Of a stretch of DNA of 32,892 nt, positions 1 through 7,306 are shown one piece after another (position 1 is the first letter of the stretch; each line of letters starts with the position of its first letter). The notes under the pieces were generated by a model, which saw only the letters and a program-made list of their open reading frames with translations, was not told the DNA's origin and searched no databases. The stretch is from Chloroflexota bacterium (GTDB lineage: Bacteria > Chloroflexota > Dehalococcoidia > GIF9 > UBA5620): positions 1 to 32,892 of the forward strand of contig JAPLHH010000169.1 in the NCBI GenBank assembly GCA_026389735.1, written 5' to 3'. The position numbers were made by a program, and so were the translations under genes.

Positions 1-1
1 T

Positions 2-124
2 ATTGATAGAGTGGAGATAGGTAATCCGGTAGTAACCTATCGGGTGACGGAGAAGGGATTAGCCCTATTAAGAAGCATAGAAACTATACTGGAAGTGCTT
101 GAGTTCAGGGATGCTGATTTCTAA
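2..124 (+). CDS. winged-helix DNA-binding protein, C-terminal fragment
   Basis: An open frame enters from the left edge and ends at TAA 122-124, so only the last 40 residues are present. They read as a beta-wing followed by a long helix (YRVTEKGLALLRSIETILEV). This wing-plus-helix ending is typical of small winged-helix regulators of the archaeal-type/ArnR1-like or PadR-like kind. It is probably a transcription factor. The recognition helix lies outside the window, so the family and target cannot be settled. The next gene begins 29 bases downstream on the same strand, so the two are likely co-transcribed. Confidence 0.6.
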   Translation: MDRVEIGNPVVTYRVTEKGLALLRSIETILEVLEFRDADF

Positions 125-153
125 TTAATTTTCAATAAAGGAGGAAGTTGCCT

Positions 154-480
154 ATGCCCGAAAAAAGAATGCTTATAGTAGAATTGGATGTAATAAGGAA
201 GATAGATGAAAACCGCGGTGATATGAGTATTTCGGATTTCATCAACTTTCTTATTGACGGCCAATTGAAGCAGGATGTCAACGGACGAAATAATGACCAT
301 ATAACTAAAGAAGAGTTTCACCAGTTCGAGCAGGGGATACGGGAACTTTTGCGCAACTTTCTTGAATTCTTCCTCAGCTACGGACTGGAGCTGGGCAAGC
401 AGCCGACGGACAGAGAGCTTGAAAAGCTAAGCCAAAAACTGCGAACTCTGGGTGGCTCTGCCAAGGCTAAAAGCACCTAA
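154..480 (+). CDS. small ribbon-helix-helix-like protein with helical tail
   Basis: This predicts a 108-residue soluble protein. Residues 1-40 have the pattern of a ribbon-helix-helix DNA-binding fold: a short strand (RMLIVELDVIRKID), then a helix-turn-helix-like pair (GDMSISDFINFLIDGQL). The remainder is charged and helical (EEFHQFEQGIRELLRNFLEFF), compatible with a coiled coil or oligomerisation helix, and ends in a Lys/Ser-rich tail. The start is ATG 154, because AAGGAGG at 138-144 sits nine bases before it; an upstream in-frame TTG at 148 is too close to that site. It follows a winged-helix gene, so a two-protein regulatory unit is plausible. I do not recognise a named family and no partner toxin gene is visible, so calling it an antitoxin would be unsupported. 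Confidence 0.7.
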   Translation: MPEKRMLIVELDVIRKIDENRGDMSISDFINFLIDGQLKQDVNGRNNDHITKEEFHQFEQGIRELLRNFLEFFLSYGLELGKQPTDRELEKLSQKLRTLGGSAKAKST

Positions 481-526
481 AAATCCACAGATTTCCTCCT
501 CGCCTCCTCGCCTCACCCCCTCATTG

Positions 527-589
527 CAATCTAATAGAACTATCTTCTAGAACACAATCACTTCCCAATTTAGACAAAGCGTGCTATAG
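527..589 (+). repeat. 63-bp direct repeat, copy 1 (promoter-like module)
   Basis: By eye 55 of 63 positions match copy 2 at 1285-1347, in the same orientation, 758 bp apart. The first 40 bases are nearly identical and contain the inverted repeat TAGAA-N5-TTCTA (535-549). Downstream are a -35-like TTCCCA (562-567) and, 17 bases on, a -10-like TATAGG (585-590, last base just past the repeat). No plus-strand gene follows this copy before 1382; transcription from it would run antisense to the 653-1228 gene. Confidence 0.75.
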
Positions 590-652
590 GCTTTTTTAAG
601 CTGCTTTACATTAATGGAATGGAGACCGGAAAGCTTGTAGACCGCAACAAGG

Positions 653-1228
653 TTAGTTTTTAGTCTGGGGCTTTATGGTTTTCAGACAAGCTGATAGGCT
701 TTGCCTGTTTGGGATAAGGAAAGGTGTTTGCTGCTGGTAATAATGGTAACCTGGGAACATTTTGATAAAGAACTGCTTCTCCTGAAGGGCAACATGGATA
801 ACATCCAGGGCTAACCAAGCAATGGCGGCGAGAAATAGGGTTGTGGAGGGGAAGAGGAGGATAAGAGAAAGGAAGACAAAAGCCAACCAAATTACTCCAG
901 GGTGGCGGACCAGAGCATAAGTGCCAACGGTTATTAACTTTTTGCCAAATCCTCGCTTAGCATAGGTGCTACGAAAAGGAATCTCGATGAATAGGGAATA
1001 GACAAGCAGAGGTAGAAAAATTAGCAGTAGGCAGCCACCCAGAGGTTTGGTGAAAATGGGCAGCTGAAGCTTTGCTGGACTAATGCAAACCATAACTATG
1101 GCGTAACCCAGAAGGCAGACTGCTGCTATGCCAGCCAATTGCTTAATTACCGATAACTGCTTCAGACTTGCCCAGTCGAAAACATAGGCCATTAGGAAGC
1201 CAAGGACGCCAACCAAAATATATATCAC
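653..1228 (-). CDS. isoprenylcysteine carboxyl methyltransferase-like membrane protein
   Basis: This is a 191-residue polytopic membrane protein with about five hydrophobic segments. The C-terminal half carries the hallmark of the ICMT/phospholipid N-methyltransferase superfamily: TVGTYALVRHP (a G-x-Y-x-x-V-R-H-P motif) followed by two membrane helices and the EKQFFIKMFPGYHYYQQQTPFLIPN block. In that family these elements form the SAM-binding region at the membrane face. The substrate cannot be read from sequence: lipid, quinone-like or protein thiol are all possible. The start codon is GTG with no Shine-Dalgarno sequence, but a promoter-like pair ends six bases before it, suggesting a leaderless message. 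It stands alone on the minus strand between two copies of a 63-bp repeat. Confidence 0.75.
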   Translation of the reverse strand: MIYILVGVLGFLMAYVFDWASLKQLSVIKQLAGIAAVCLLGYAIVMVCISPAKLQLPIFTKPLGGCLLLIFLPLLVYSLFIEIPFRSTYAKRGFGKKLITVGTYALVRHPGVIWLAFVFLSLILLFPSTTLFLAAIAWLALDVIHVALQEKQFFIKMFPGYHYYQQQTPFLIPNRQSLSACLKTIKPQTKN

Positions 1229-1234
1229 GATTTT

Positions 1235-1263
1235 ATTGTAGCTTAGAGTTAAGGCCTGGGCAA
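1235..1263 (-). promoter_or_regulatory. candidate leaderless promoter of the ICMT-like gene
   Basis: On the minus strand TTGCCC (1263-1258) and TACAAT (1240-1235) are 17 bases apart. Six bases separate the -10 from the GTG start at 1228, which would put transcription start at or within a base or two of the start codon. No Shine-Dalgarno sequence is present, which agrees with a leaderless mRNA. The evidence is sequence pattern only. Confidence 0.45.
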
Positions 1264-1284
1264 GTTGAGTTATTGGCTAGAGTT

Positions 1285-1347
1285 CAATCTGATAGAACTA
1301 TCTTCTAGAACATAATCACTTCCCAAGATACACAAGGTGTGCCATAG
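1285..1347 (+). repeat. 63-bp direct repeat, copy 2, upstream of the GH3-like gene
   Basis: This is the second copy of the repeat at 527-589. It contains TAGAA-N5-TTCTA (1293-1307), TTCCCA (1320-1325) and, 17 bases later, CATAGT (1343-1348). It ends about 35 bases before the ATG of the GH3-like gene, the right place for its promoter and an adjacent regulator site. Both hexamers match the sigma-70 consensus at only 4 of 6 positions, so a regulator binding the upstream palindrome would be expected if it is a promoter. Confidence 0.7.
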
Positions 1348-1381
1348 TATATATGAGCTGATTAGCTTGGGAGGTGTATTT

Positions 1382-3046
1382 ATGTCCAAAATCAGGGAGC
1401 TTCTAAAGCAAGGCAGGAATGAAGAGCTATGGCAAATGTGCTGTGGTTTTATCGACCTCGGCCTAGAGCAGTTTATGGATATACAAAAGCGGCTGTTGCT
1501 GGAGCAAATTGAGTTGCTGAAAAGCTGTGAGCTGGGCAGAAAGGTGATGCGTGGTGCCATGCCTGAAACTATGGAGGAATTCAGGGAGCAAGTGCCGCTA
1601 ACCACTTATGCCGATTACTGCCCTGAACTCCTAGAGCAAAGGGAAGACGTGTTGCCGGCAAAGTCGATTATCTGGCAGCGTACATCGGGCAGGTCCGGAG
1701 AGTATCCCTTTAAGTGGGTGCCTGTCAGCCATAGAGCTTGGCAGGAGATGGGGTCGGTTGTAGCTGGGGCAGCATTTTTCGCCACCTGTAAGAGAAAAGG
1801 AGAAATCGCGATTCGCGATGGTTTCAAGGTGCTATATGCCGTAGCTCCGCCACCCTACACCTTTGGTGTGTTTACGCATATAGCTGCAGAGGAGCTTGGC
1901 TTTGAGTTTTTGCCTCCCCTTGATAAAGCAGAAGGAATGTCATTTGAGGACAGAGTTAGAGAAGGCTTCAAGATGGCTTTATCCGAGGGTATAGACGGCT
2001 TTTATGGCCTGCCTGGTGTATTGGTGGCTATTGGTGAGCAATTCAGACAGGGCTCAAGTAGCTTAAAGCTTTCAACCTTGTTGTCACGACCAAAGGCGTT
2101 ACTCAGACTGACTAAGGGCTTAATTAAAAGCAAGTTGGCCCGCCGTACGATGCTGCCTAAAGATTTATGGTCACTAAAAGGTATAACAGCGGCGGGTACA
2201 GATGGTGTTGTATACAATAGGAAAATCGAAAACATGTGGGGGAGATATCCGACAAACTTATACGGTGGCACAGAAGCTCTTCTTGTTGCTGTGCAAACCT
2301 GGGAGCATGGGGACATGACCTTTGTCCCCAGCATCGACTTTTTGGAATTTATTCCGGAGGCGGAATATTTCAAATGGCAACTTGACCATGGCTATGAACC
2401 GAAGACTGTTTTGCTTGATGAGGTGAAAGCCGGTGAGAACTACGAGATAGTTATCACCAATCTTCATGGTGGGGCTATGGTTAGATACAGAGTCGGTGAT
2501 ATGATCAGAATAACGGCGCTGAGAAACGAGAAGTTGGGCATTGACATTCCGCAGATGGCTTTTGAGCGACGAGCTGATGAACTCATTGATATTGCCGGTT
2601 TCACCCGGTTGACCGAAAGGGTAATATGGCAGGCAATAGAAAATACTGATATTCCTTATCAGGATTGGACAGTGCGTAAGGAGACTGTGGGAGAAAGGCC
2701 GGTGCTGCACCTCTATCTTGAGCTTAAAGATGGTTATATTGCCAGCGAGAAAGGCATGGCAACGGCAGTGCATGAACAGCTCAAGAGGCTGGATGGCGAC
2801 TATGCTGATTTAGAAGGAATCCTCGGCTTGAAGCCGCTTGAGGTTACATTGCTTGCTAAAGGTACATTCAAAGTTAATATGGCGGCGCTGCAAAATGAAG
2901 TTGCTGATATGGCTCATTTAAAGCCACCTCATATAAACCCTTCGGATAAAGTGCTCTCTTGGTTGGGAGCCAAGGTGAAAGCTGTGCCTGAGGTAGAAGT
3001 TGCGGCTGAAGCTAAACCTGAGGCTGTAGCCAGGCGCAGGCGATAG
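1382..3046 (+). CDS. GH3 family acyl-adenylating enzyme (GH3 auxin-responsive promoter-like)
   Basis: This predicts a 554-residue cytosolic enzyme of the adenylate-forming superfamily, closest by pattern to GH3 (pfam03321-type) proteins. Plant GH3 enzymes activate carboxylic acids with ATP and join them to amino acids. Visible motifs are a phosphate-binding-loop equivalent (TSGRSGEYPFKW, residues 101-112), the YGGTEA nucleotide motif at 294-299, a FLEFIPE block, and the hinge-region RYRVGD at 368-373, followed by a smaller C-terminal domain and a basic tail (RRRR). The start is ATG 1382 because GGGAGGTG at 1369-1376 sits just before it; an in-frame ATG at 1337 lacks such a site. It is a single gene with its own promoter-like repeat and terminator. 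The substrate is unknown; amide or thioester formation are both possible. Confidence 0.85.
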   Translation: MSKIRELLKQGRNEELWQMCCGFIDLGLEQFMDIQKRLLLEQIELLKSCELGRKVMRGAMPETMEEFREQVPLTTYADYCPELLEQREDVLPAKSIIWQRTSGRSGEYPFKWVPVSHRAWQEMGSVVAGAAFFATCKRKGEIAIRDGFKVLYAVAPPPYTFGVFTHIAAEELGFEFLPPLDKAEGMSFEDRVREGFKMALSEGIDGFYGLPGVLVAIGEQFRQGSSSLKLSTLLSRPKALLRLTKGLIKSKLARRTMLPKDLWSLKGITAAGTDGVVYNRKIENMWGRYPTNLYGGTEALLVAVQTWEHGDMTFVPSIDFLEFIPEAEYFKWQLDHGYEPKTVLLDEVKAGENYEIVITNLHGGAMVRYRVGDMIRITALRNEKLGIDIPQMAFERRADELIDIAGFTRLTERVIWQAIENTDIPYQDWTVRKETVGERPVLHLYLELKDGYIASEKGMATAVHEQLKRLDGDYADLEGILGLKPLEVTLLAKGTFKVNMAALQNEVADMAHLKPPHINPSDKVLSWLGAKVKAVPEVEVAAEAKPEAVARRRR

Positions 3047-3072
3047 AATAAATTTTGCCCGAGAGATTCATG

Positions 3073-3099
3073 AAGGCGGTTGCTTTAAGTAACCGCCTT
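3073..3099 (+). terminator. rho-independent-type terminator of the GH3-like gene
   Basis: A 9-bp perfect stem AAGGCGGTT (3073-3081) pairs with AACCGCCTT (3091-3099) around a 9-base loop and is followed by TGCTTTG. It begins 27 bases after the stop codon. The T-run is short and interrupted, so termination may be moderate. Confidence 0.7.
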
Positions 3100-3210
3100 T
3101 GCTTTGATTAACTAGCTATACCTAAGATTTGATAGGCATAGCCCTTCAGGTCTGTGCCTACATTTCTCGTGAATAGCAACATGTAAGTGCCAGGCTTTGG
3201 CCCGGCCATG

Positions 3211-3228
3211 GCGACCTTAAAAGGTCGC
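3211..3228. repeat. short dispersed palindrome, copy 1
   Basis: Arms GCGACCTT and AAGGTCGC are perfectly complementary around AA. A near-identical element, differing by one base in the right arm, occurs at 7226-7243 in another intergenic gap. Recurrence in non-coding gaps suggests a small REP-like repeat rather than a site for one gene. Confidence 0.6.
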
Positions 3229-3299
3229 GCTTCATTTATGTGTAGGACTTTAGTACTCCGGGTCTTTAGTGCTTTAGTAGCTATTGACAACAGTAGCTC

Positions 3300-3328
3300 T
3301 TGACAACCTTTAAAGCTAGAGACATAAT
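3300..3328 (+). promoter_or_regulatory. sigma-70-type promoter of the GGDEF/HD-GYP gene
   Basis: TTGACA (3300-3305), a 17-base spacer, then CATAAT (3323-3328): 11 of 12 consensus positions with ideal spacing. Start of transcription would be near 3335, leaving a leader of about 23 bases that contains GCGAGG just before the GTG start at 3358. Confidence 0.7.
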
Positions 3329-3357
3329 TAGGCAAGCTAATAGATGCGAGGCTTTTA

Positions 3358-6300
3358 GTGAACATCTTTACATTGATTCCATTCCTCAGCTTTATCACTT
3401 CTGGCGTTTTGTGTGGCGTCGTTTGGTCTCAGCGTCCACTGCTAAGGACACACACACTCTTAGGTAGTATGCTTGCTTTCGTTACGATATGGGCCTTCAG
3501 TTCCTTCGTCCTACATGCCGATTTCTTCCCTGAGCAGGCAGTTTGGTGGTATGCCTGTCTCTGGGTATGTGCAATAGGAGCGTCAACCACTTATTACCAC
3601 TTCAGCCGAACTTTTGTCGGCAAGCCAGCAGGCATAGGCATATATTTGGGTTATGGTGTCCTACTACTGGTAAGTATCTTAACTGTCTCAGGTTACTATA
3701 TTAAAACTGTTTATACCATTGGTGGCCTGATATATACTGAGGAGAATATGGTTGTACGTGGATTGTTGTTAGTCACAGCTCTCTCTTTGGCGGGAGGTGT
3801 TTTTTTTAATTTTGTGAAGCGCTATAGACTTGTGACCGATCCGCTGACTCGAAATCAACTTGGCTATTTAATGGTTAGTGTGCTGGTTGTCACGCTCTTT
3901 GGTTTAAGCAACCTTTCCCCTACTTTGAAAGCTTATCCTCTCGACCAATTAGGTATGCTGCTAGGTTGTGCTATCATAGCATACGCTATTTCAAGATACC
4001 AGTTATTAGATATAAGATTGGCTCTCCGCCGTGGGTTATCATGGCTGGGGTTAGTCGTTGTCGGGGGTGGTGTTTATCTCGCTTTGTACTTTTTGACTCG
4101 TTTGGTGCTTAACCTTGAGCCGGAAACTAATGCCCTGGCTCCAGCTATATTAGCAGCAGCTGCGTCGTTTGCGGTTATTTATCTGCTGCGAGATTTCTTT
4201 AATATAGGAGTAGATCGACTTTTCTACAGGGAGAGCTATTACCATCGCCAGAAGTTATACGACTTTGTTAAGCAGAAATTAATCGGCATTTTCGGCTTGG
4301 AGGAACTAGGTACCGGGTTGCTACCCCTGCTTAGCAGGGGCTTAGATTGCCAGCGGGCATATTTGTTGCTTCCAGAAAGCAGCAATAGTGGTGATTTTGT
4401 TGTCGAGTTTTCTGAACCCAAAAAGGAGAACGCTCCGCCAGTGAGATTAAGGCAGGACAATCCCGTTTTGGAATGGCTGAAACGAGAGAATAGATACCTG
4501 CTTAAAGAAAGTTTGGATATCATGCCTGAGTTTAGAGGCATGTGGGCTGAAGAAAGTGACGGGCTAAAAGCTCTGGACGTGGAATTATTATTCCCTTTAG
4601 TTAGCCGGGGTTCCTTGATCGCCATATTGGCGTTAGGCAAAAAGGAATCTGGCAGGTACTCGCTTGATGATATCAATTTAGTTGAAAGCATTGCCAACCA
4701 AACAGCGGTTAGTTTGGACAAGGAATATCTTCAGGAGCAGCTCAGAAACCGGGAGCAAGAACTGGCTCTGATTAACCGGCTGGCCACAGTCATTACTTCC
4801 AGTTTAAACATACGAGAGGTATACGGTGCCTTTATCGCTGAACTTAAAGAGGTGATTGATGTCGACTGGGCGACGATTGCCCTGATAGAAGGTGACGAAC
4901 TTCATTTCGAGGTTTTGTCCACAGAGGTGGGCTCAGCCTGGCAAGCGGGGGAAAAGATACCACTTGAAGGCACAGGTACTGAATGGGTAGCTAAACGCAA
5001 AAAGGTTTTGGTTGAGCCCGACCTGGCGAAAAACAGGAGGTTTTGGACCGGCGAAAATCACTTGAAGTACGGGATTAGGTCAATCGTTTACCTGCCGCTG
5101 GTGGTGAAAGGGGAGGCTATAGGGAGCTTGATTGTCGCCAGTCGTCGGCCGAATGCTTACACTCACGGTCAGGTTCACCTCCTAGAACGCCTAGCCTCTC
5201 AGATTGCTATACCGGTTGAAAATAGTCGGCTTTATGCTAAAGCTGAGCAGAGGGCTCGTGTGGACGAACTCACTGGTTTGTTCAACCGCCGCCATTTTGA
5301 TGAGCGTCTAGGCGAAGAGATTGACCGGCATTCTCGCTATGGCGGCATGCTGTCTCTAATCTTTCTCGACCTCGATTTCTTCAAAGCTTACAATGACAAG
5401 CACGGACATATAGCTGGTGATAAGGTATTGGCTCGAATCGGGCAGTTGATAGAGAAGTCGATAAGGAACATCGATATTGCTTTTCGCTATGGTGGTGATG
5501 AGTTTGCCGTTCTTTTACCTCAATCAGAGGCCGATGACGCCTTTCTTGTAGCCGAACGAGTTCGGGGAAAGATTGCTACCGAAATGCGCAATAAAAAATT
5601 CAGGATAACCGCCAGCCTCGGCTTAGCTTCCTGGCCCAGCGATGGAGTAACGCCTGACGAACTCATTAATGCTGCTGATAGGGCACTTTATTACATTAAG
5701 CAGACTGGAGGCAATCGGACATGTGTCGCATCTAAGATGCTGCCTTCTTTGACTGAGACGGCTGAGATGAGCGTAGCTACCGAAAAGGAGGCTTCGAGCA
5801 TTATATATGCCTTAGCAGCAACCATTGAAGCTAGAGACCCGTTTACATATGGCCATTCAAGGAAGGTGAGCAGTTATGCTGTAGCTCTGGCTGAGGCTAT
5901 TGGTTTGCCCTCAGAAAAAGTGGCTGTAATCAGCACTGCAGCTTTGCTTCATGACATCGGCAAAATAGGCATCCCCGACGAAGTGCTCAACAAAGTTGGA
6001 AAACTTGAAGCTGAGGCATGGGAATTGATTCGTGGTCATCCTAAGTTATCAGCAACTATAGTTGGTCATGTGATCAGTTTAGTTTCTTGCTTGCCAGCTA
6101 TTCTTCATCATCATGAACGATGGGATGGCACTGGTTATCCATCAGGGTTAAAAGGTGAGGCTATTCCTATCGAAGCTCGCATTTTGGCGATAGCTGATGC
6201 CTTCGATGCTATGACTTCATCTCGCCCGTATCGTGAGCCTCTGTCCTATAAGAAGGTGCTGGATGAGCTAAAGCGATGCTCCGGCACTCAGTTTGACCCG

Positions 6301-6396
6301 AAGCTAGTTGAAGCTTTTCTACCTATCGCTCTGTCTACGGCTCCGGAAGAGATAGGGGCAGTGGAAGACTCCGGGAGTTCAAAGTCAGACTCATAG
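3358..6396 (+). CDS. 7TM-GAF-GAF-GGDEF-HD-GYP cyclic-di-GMP signalling protein
   Basis: This predicts a 1012-residue membrane sensor combining synthesis and breakdown of cyclic-di-GMP. Residues 1 to about 240 form seven or so membrane segments like the 7TM sensor of some histidine kinases. Two GAF-like domains follow (roughly 295-460 and 475-630). The diguanylate cyclase domain has an intact GGDEF at 712-716 and an inhibitory-site RxxD (R703-D706). The phosphodiesterase domain is HD-GYP with HDIGK from H865 and HHHERWDGTGYP ending at P928. Both catalytic centres look complete, so the balance of activities presumably depends on ligands of the 7TM or GAF parts. The start is GTG 3358 with GCGAGG six bases before it and a strong promoter upstream. 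It is a single gene and its sensed signal is unknown. Confidence 0.93.
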   Translation: MNIFTLIPFLSFITSGVLCGVVWSQRPLLRTHTLLGSMLAFVTIWAFSSFVLHADFFPEQAVWWYACLWVCAIGASTTYYHFSRTFVGKPAGIGIYLGYGVLLLVSILTVSGYYIKTVYTIGGLIYTEENMVVRGLLLVTALSLAGGVFFNFVKRYRLVTDPLTRNQLGYLMVSVLVVTLFGLSNLSPTLKAYPLDQLGMLLGCAIIAYAISRYQLLDIRLALRRGLSWLGLVVVGGGVYLALYFLTRLVLNLEPETNALAPAILAAAASFAVIYLLRDFFNIGVDRLFYRESYYHRQKLYDFVKQKLIGIFGLEELGTGLLPLLSRGLDCQRAYLLLPESSNSGDFVVEFSEPKKENAPPVRLRQDNPVLEWLKRENRYLLKESLDIMPEFRGMWAEESDGLKALDVELLFPLVSRGSLIAILALGKKESGRYSLDDINLVESIANQTAVSLDKEYLQEQLRNREQELALINRLATVITSSLNIREVYGAFIAELKEVIDVDWATIALIEGDELHFEVLSTEVGSAWQAGEKIPLEGTGTEWVAKRKKVLVEPDLAKNRRFWTGENHLKYGIRSIVYLPLVVKGEAIGSLIVASRRPNAYTHGQVHLLERLASQIAIPVENSRLYAKAEQRARVDELTGLFNRRHFDERLGEEIDRHSRYGGMLSLIFLDLDFFKAYNDKHGHIAGDKVLARIGQLIEKSIRNIDIAFRYGGDEFAVLLPQSEADDAFLVAERVRGKIATEMRNKKFRITASLGLASWPSDGVTPDELINAADRALYYIKQTGGNRTCVASKMLPSLTETAEMSVATEKEASSIIYALAATIEARDPFTYGHSRKVSSYAVALAEAIGLPSEKVAVISTAALLHDIGKIGIPDEVLNKVGKLEAEAWELIRGHPKLSATIVGHVISLVSCLPAILHHHERWDGTGYPSGLKGEAIPIEARILAIADAFDAMTSSRPYREPLSYKKVLDELKRCSGTQFDPKLVEAFLPIALSTAPEEIGAVEDSGSSKSDS

Positions 6397-6432
6397 TATT
6401 TGCCTTTTCTCACCAATGCCCGCTCCCGTGGA

Positions 6433-6484
6433 GAAACCCTAATATCTAAATCCCAAACAAATTCAAAATTCAAATTTCCAAATT
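6433..6484. repeat. A/T-rich intergenic repeat-like sequence
   Basis: Between two converging genes lies a C-poor-to-A-rich run with short related words: AAACCCTAATATC, TAAATCCC, AAATTCAAAATTCAAATTT. AATTCAAA-type units recur at short intervals. Sequences of this look recur between genes in many environmental genomes, but this window has only one copy, so its status as a repeat is an expectation. No terminator hairpin with a T-run is evident in the gap. Confidence 0.35.
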
Positions 6485-6499
6485 GCGTGCTTAAGATTG

Positions 6500-7147
6500 C
6501 TATTTTTTAATCAGGGCGCATATATTCCGGGAGAAAAACTTGAGCGGGAAGCGGTAAGATTTCTCTGGGAACATGCTGTGGACTTTAAATCCAGCTTCGG
6601 TTAGCAGTTTGCGGAGCTCTGGATAAGAAAAGAGGTGGTAATAGCGGCAAAGGATTTTACCCCTTGATTTCCAGGGTACATTTACCTCTTTGCCTTTTAG
6701 CCAGAAGCCTGGTTGCCATCTGTTCCATACGGTGACGAAGGCTTCGCCTCCGGGCTTCAGGACACGCCCGAGTTCTTGGAAAGCCTTCTGTCTTTGTTTG
6801 TCTCCCTGGATGTGGTGGTAAGTGGCTACTGCTATTGCCCAGTCGAAGGTGTTATCAGGATATGGTAGGGAAGTGGCATCAGCTACTGCCAGTTTGACTT
6901 CGAATTTGAACTTGGTGGCATATTTCCGTGCCAGTTTGACCATCTGTGTAGAGAAGTCCACCCCCCATAGCTCGAAGTTGTCTTTGAAGGGCAGGAAGTC
7001 TGGTCCATGAGCACAACCGACATTCAGGAGCTTGCCCCTGTGCCATCTGCTCGCCATCTCCTCAAGCTCTTTAGTGAAGCGAGACCAATGTCTGAGCCGG
7101 TACCAGCTCTCGGCTATCTCATCGAAGACCTCCTTGTTTGTTGTCAT
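6500..7147 (-). CDS. Trm9/ALKBH8-like SAM-dependent methyltransferase
   Basis: This predicts a 215-residue class I methyltransferase. Motif I is LNVGCAHG (residues 41-48), the acidic residue binding the SAM ribose is in WGVDFS (D64), and ADATSLPYPDNTFDWAIAVATYHHI carries motifs II-III. The overall pattern resembles the Trm9/ALKBH8 family rather than generic UbiE-like enzymes: the opening FDEIAESWYRLRHW, the HHI segment, VPWK and RYYHLFSYPEL. Trm9 methylates 5-carboxymethyluridine at the tRNA wobble position in eukaryotes. The divergent neighbour is Elp3, whose family makes the carboxymethyl group, which strengthens the assignment. Start ATG 7147 has no clear Shine-Dalgarno sequence. A different small-molecule substrate remains possible. 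Confidence 0.8.
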   Translation of the reverse strand: MTTNKEVFDEIAESWYRLRHWSRFTKELEEMASRWHRGKLLNVGCAHGPDFLPFKDNFELWGVDFSTQMVKLARKYATKFKFEVKLAVADATSLPYPDNTFDWAIAVATYHHIQGDKQRQKAFQELGRVLKPGGEAFVTVWNRWQPGFWLKGKEVNVPWKSRGKILCRYYHLFSYPELRKLLTEAGFKVHSMFPEKSYRFPLKFFSRNICALIKK

Positions 7148-7225
7148 AGCTACGAATTTGGTAAACTTTGTTATGGCATGCTCTGTAGTTGCGAGTCTTT
7201 AGCCTTGCTTAACCCCGACCCTAGA

Positions 7226-7243
7226 GCGACCTTAAAAGGTTGC
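7226..7243. repeat. short dispersed palindrome, copy 2
   Basis: GCGACCTT-AA-AAGGTTGC, one base different from the element at 3211-3228 and still able to pair through a G-U in RNA. It lies between the divergent trm9-like and elp3 genes. Confidence 0.55.
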
Positions 7244-7267
7244 AGCTGCATTGGCTGGTGGTTAATG

Positions 7268-7280
7268 AGCCTAAAAGGCT
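7268..7280. repeat. small hairpin related to the dispersed palindrome
   Basis: AGCCT-AAA-AGGCT forms a 5-bp stem 24 bases after the palindrome at 7226-7243 and shares its CCTnAAAAGG core. It falls in the presumed leader of elp3, 26 bases before the start codon. Confidence 0.4.
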
Positions 7281-7306
7281 TCTTACATGTTTAAGGAAAG
7301 CATAAA

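Larger units (their letters stand above)
3047..3357. other. 311-bp intergenic region with terminator, palindrome and promoter
   Basis: No coding sequence is convincing here; a 96-residue minus-strand frame has no ribosome site or recognisable domain. The region holds the terminator of the GH3-like gene (3073-3099), a perfect-arm palindrome (3211-3228) and a strong sigma-70-type promoter (3300-3328) for the cyclic-di-GMP gene. TTGACAAC occurs twice, at 3284 and 3300, which may be alternative -35 elements. Between 3101 and 3210 I see nothing else. Confidence 0.6.

Noticed and set aside
154..480. Antitoxin of a toxin-antitoxin pair
   Set aside because: No toxin-type gene lies beside it; the neighbour upstream is a winged-helix protein and downstream there is no gene on the same strand for 900 bases.
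2258..2773. 171-codon minus-strand frame inside the GH3-like gene
   Set aside because: Antisense shadow of an intact enzyme; no ribosome site and no domain pattern.
4239..4721. 160-codon minus-strand frame inside the GAF region
   Set aside because: Serine-rich low-information translation antisense to a conserved multidomain gene.
7007..7294. 95-codon plus-strand frame between and over the Trm9-like gene
   Set aside because: It lies mostly antisense to a well-supported gene, has no ribosome site, and its translation shows no recognisable fold.
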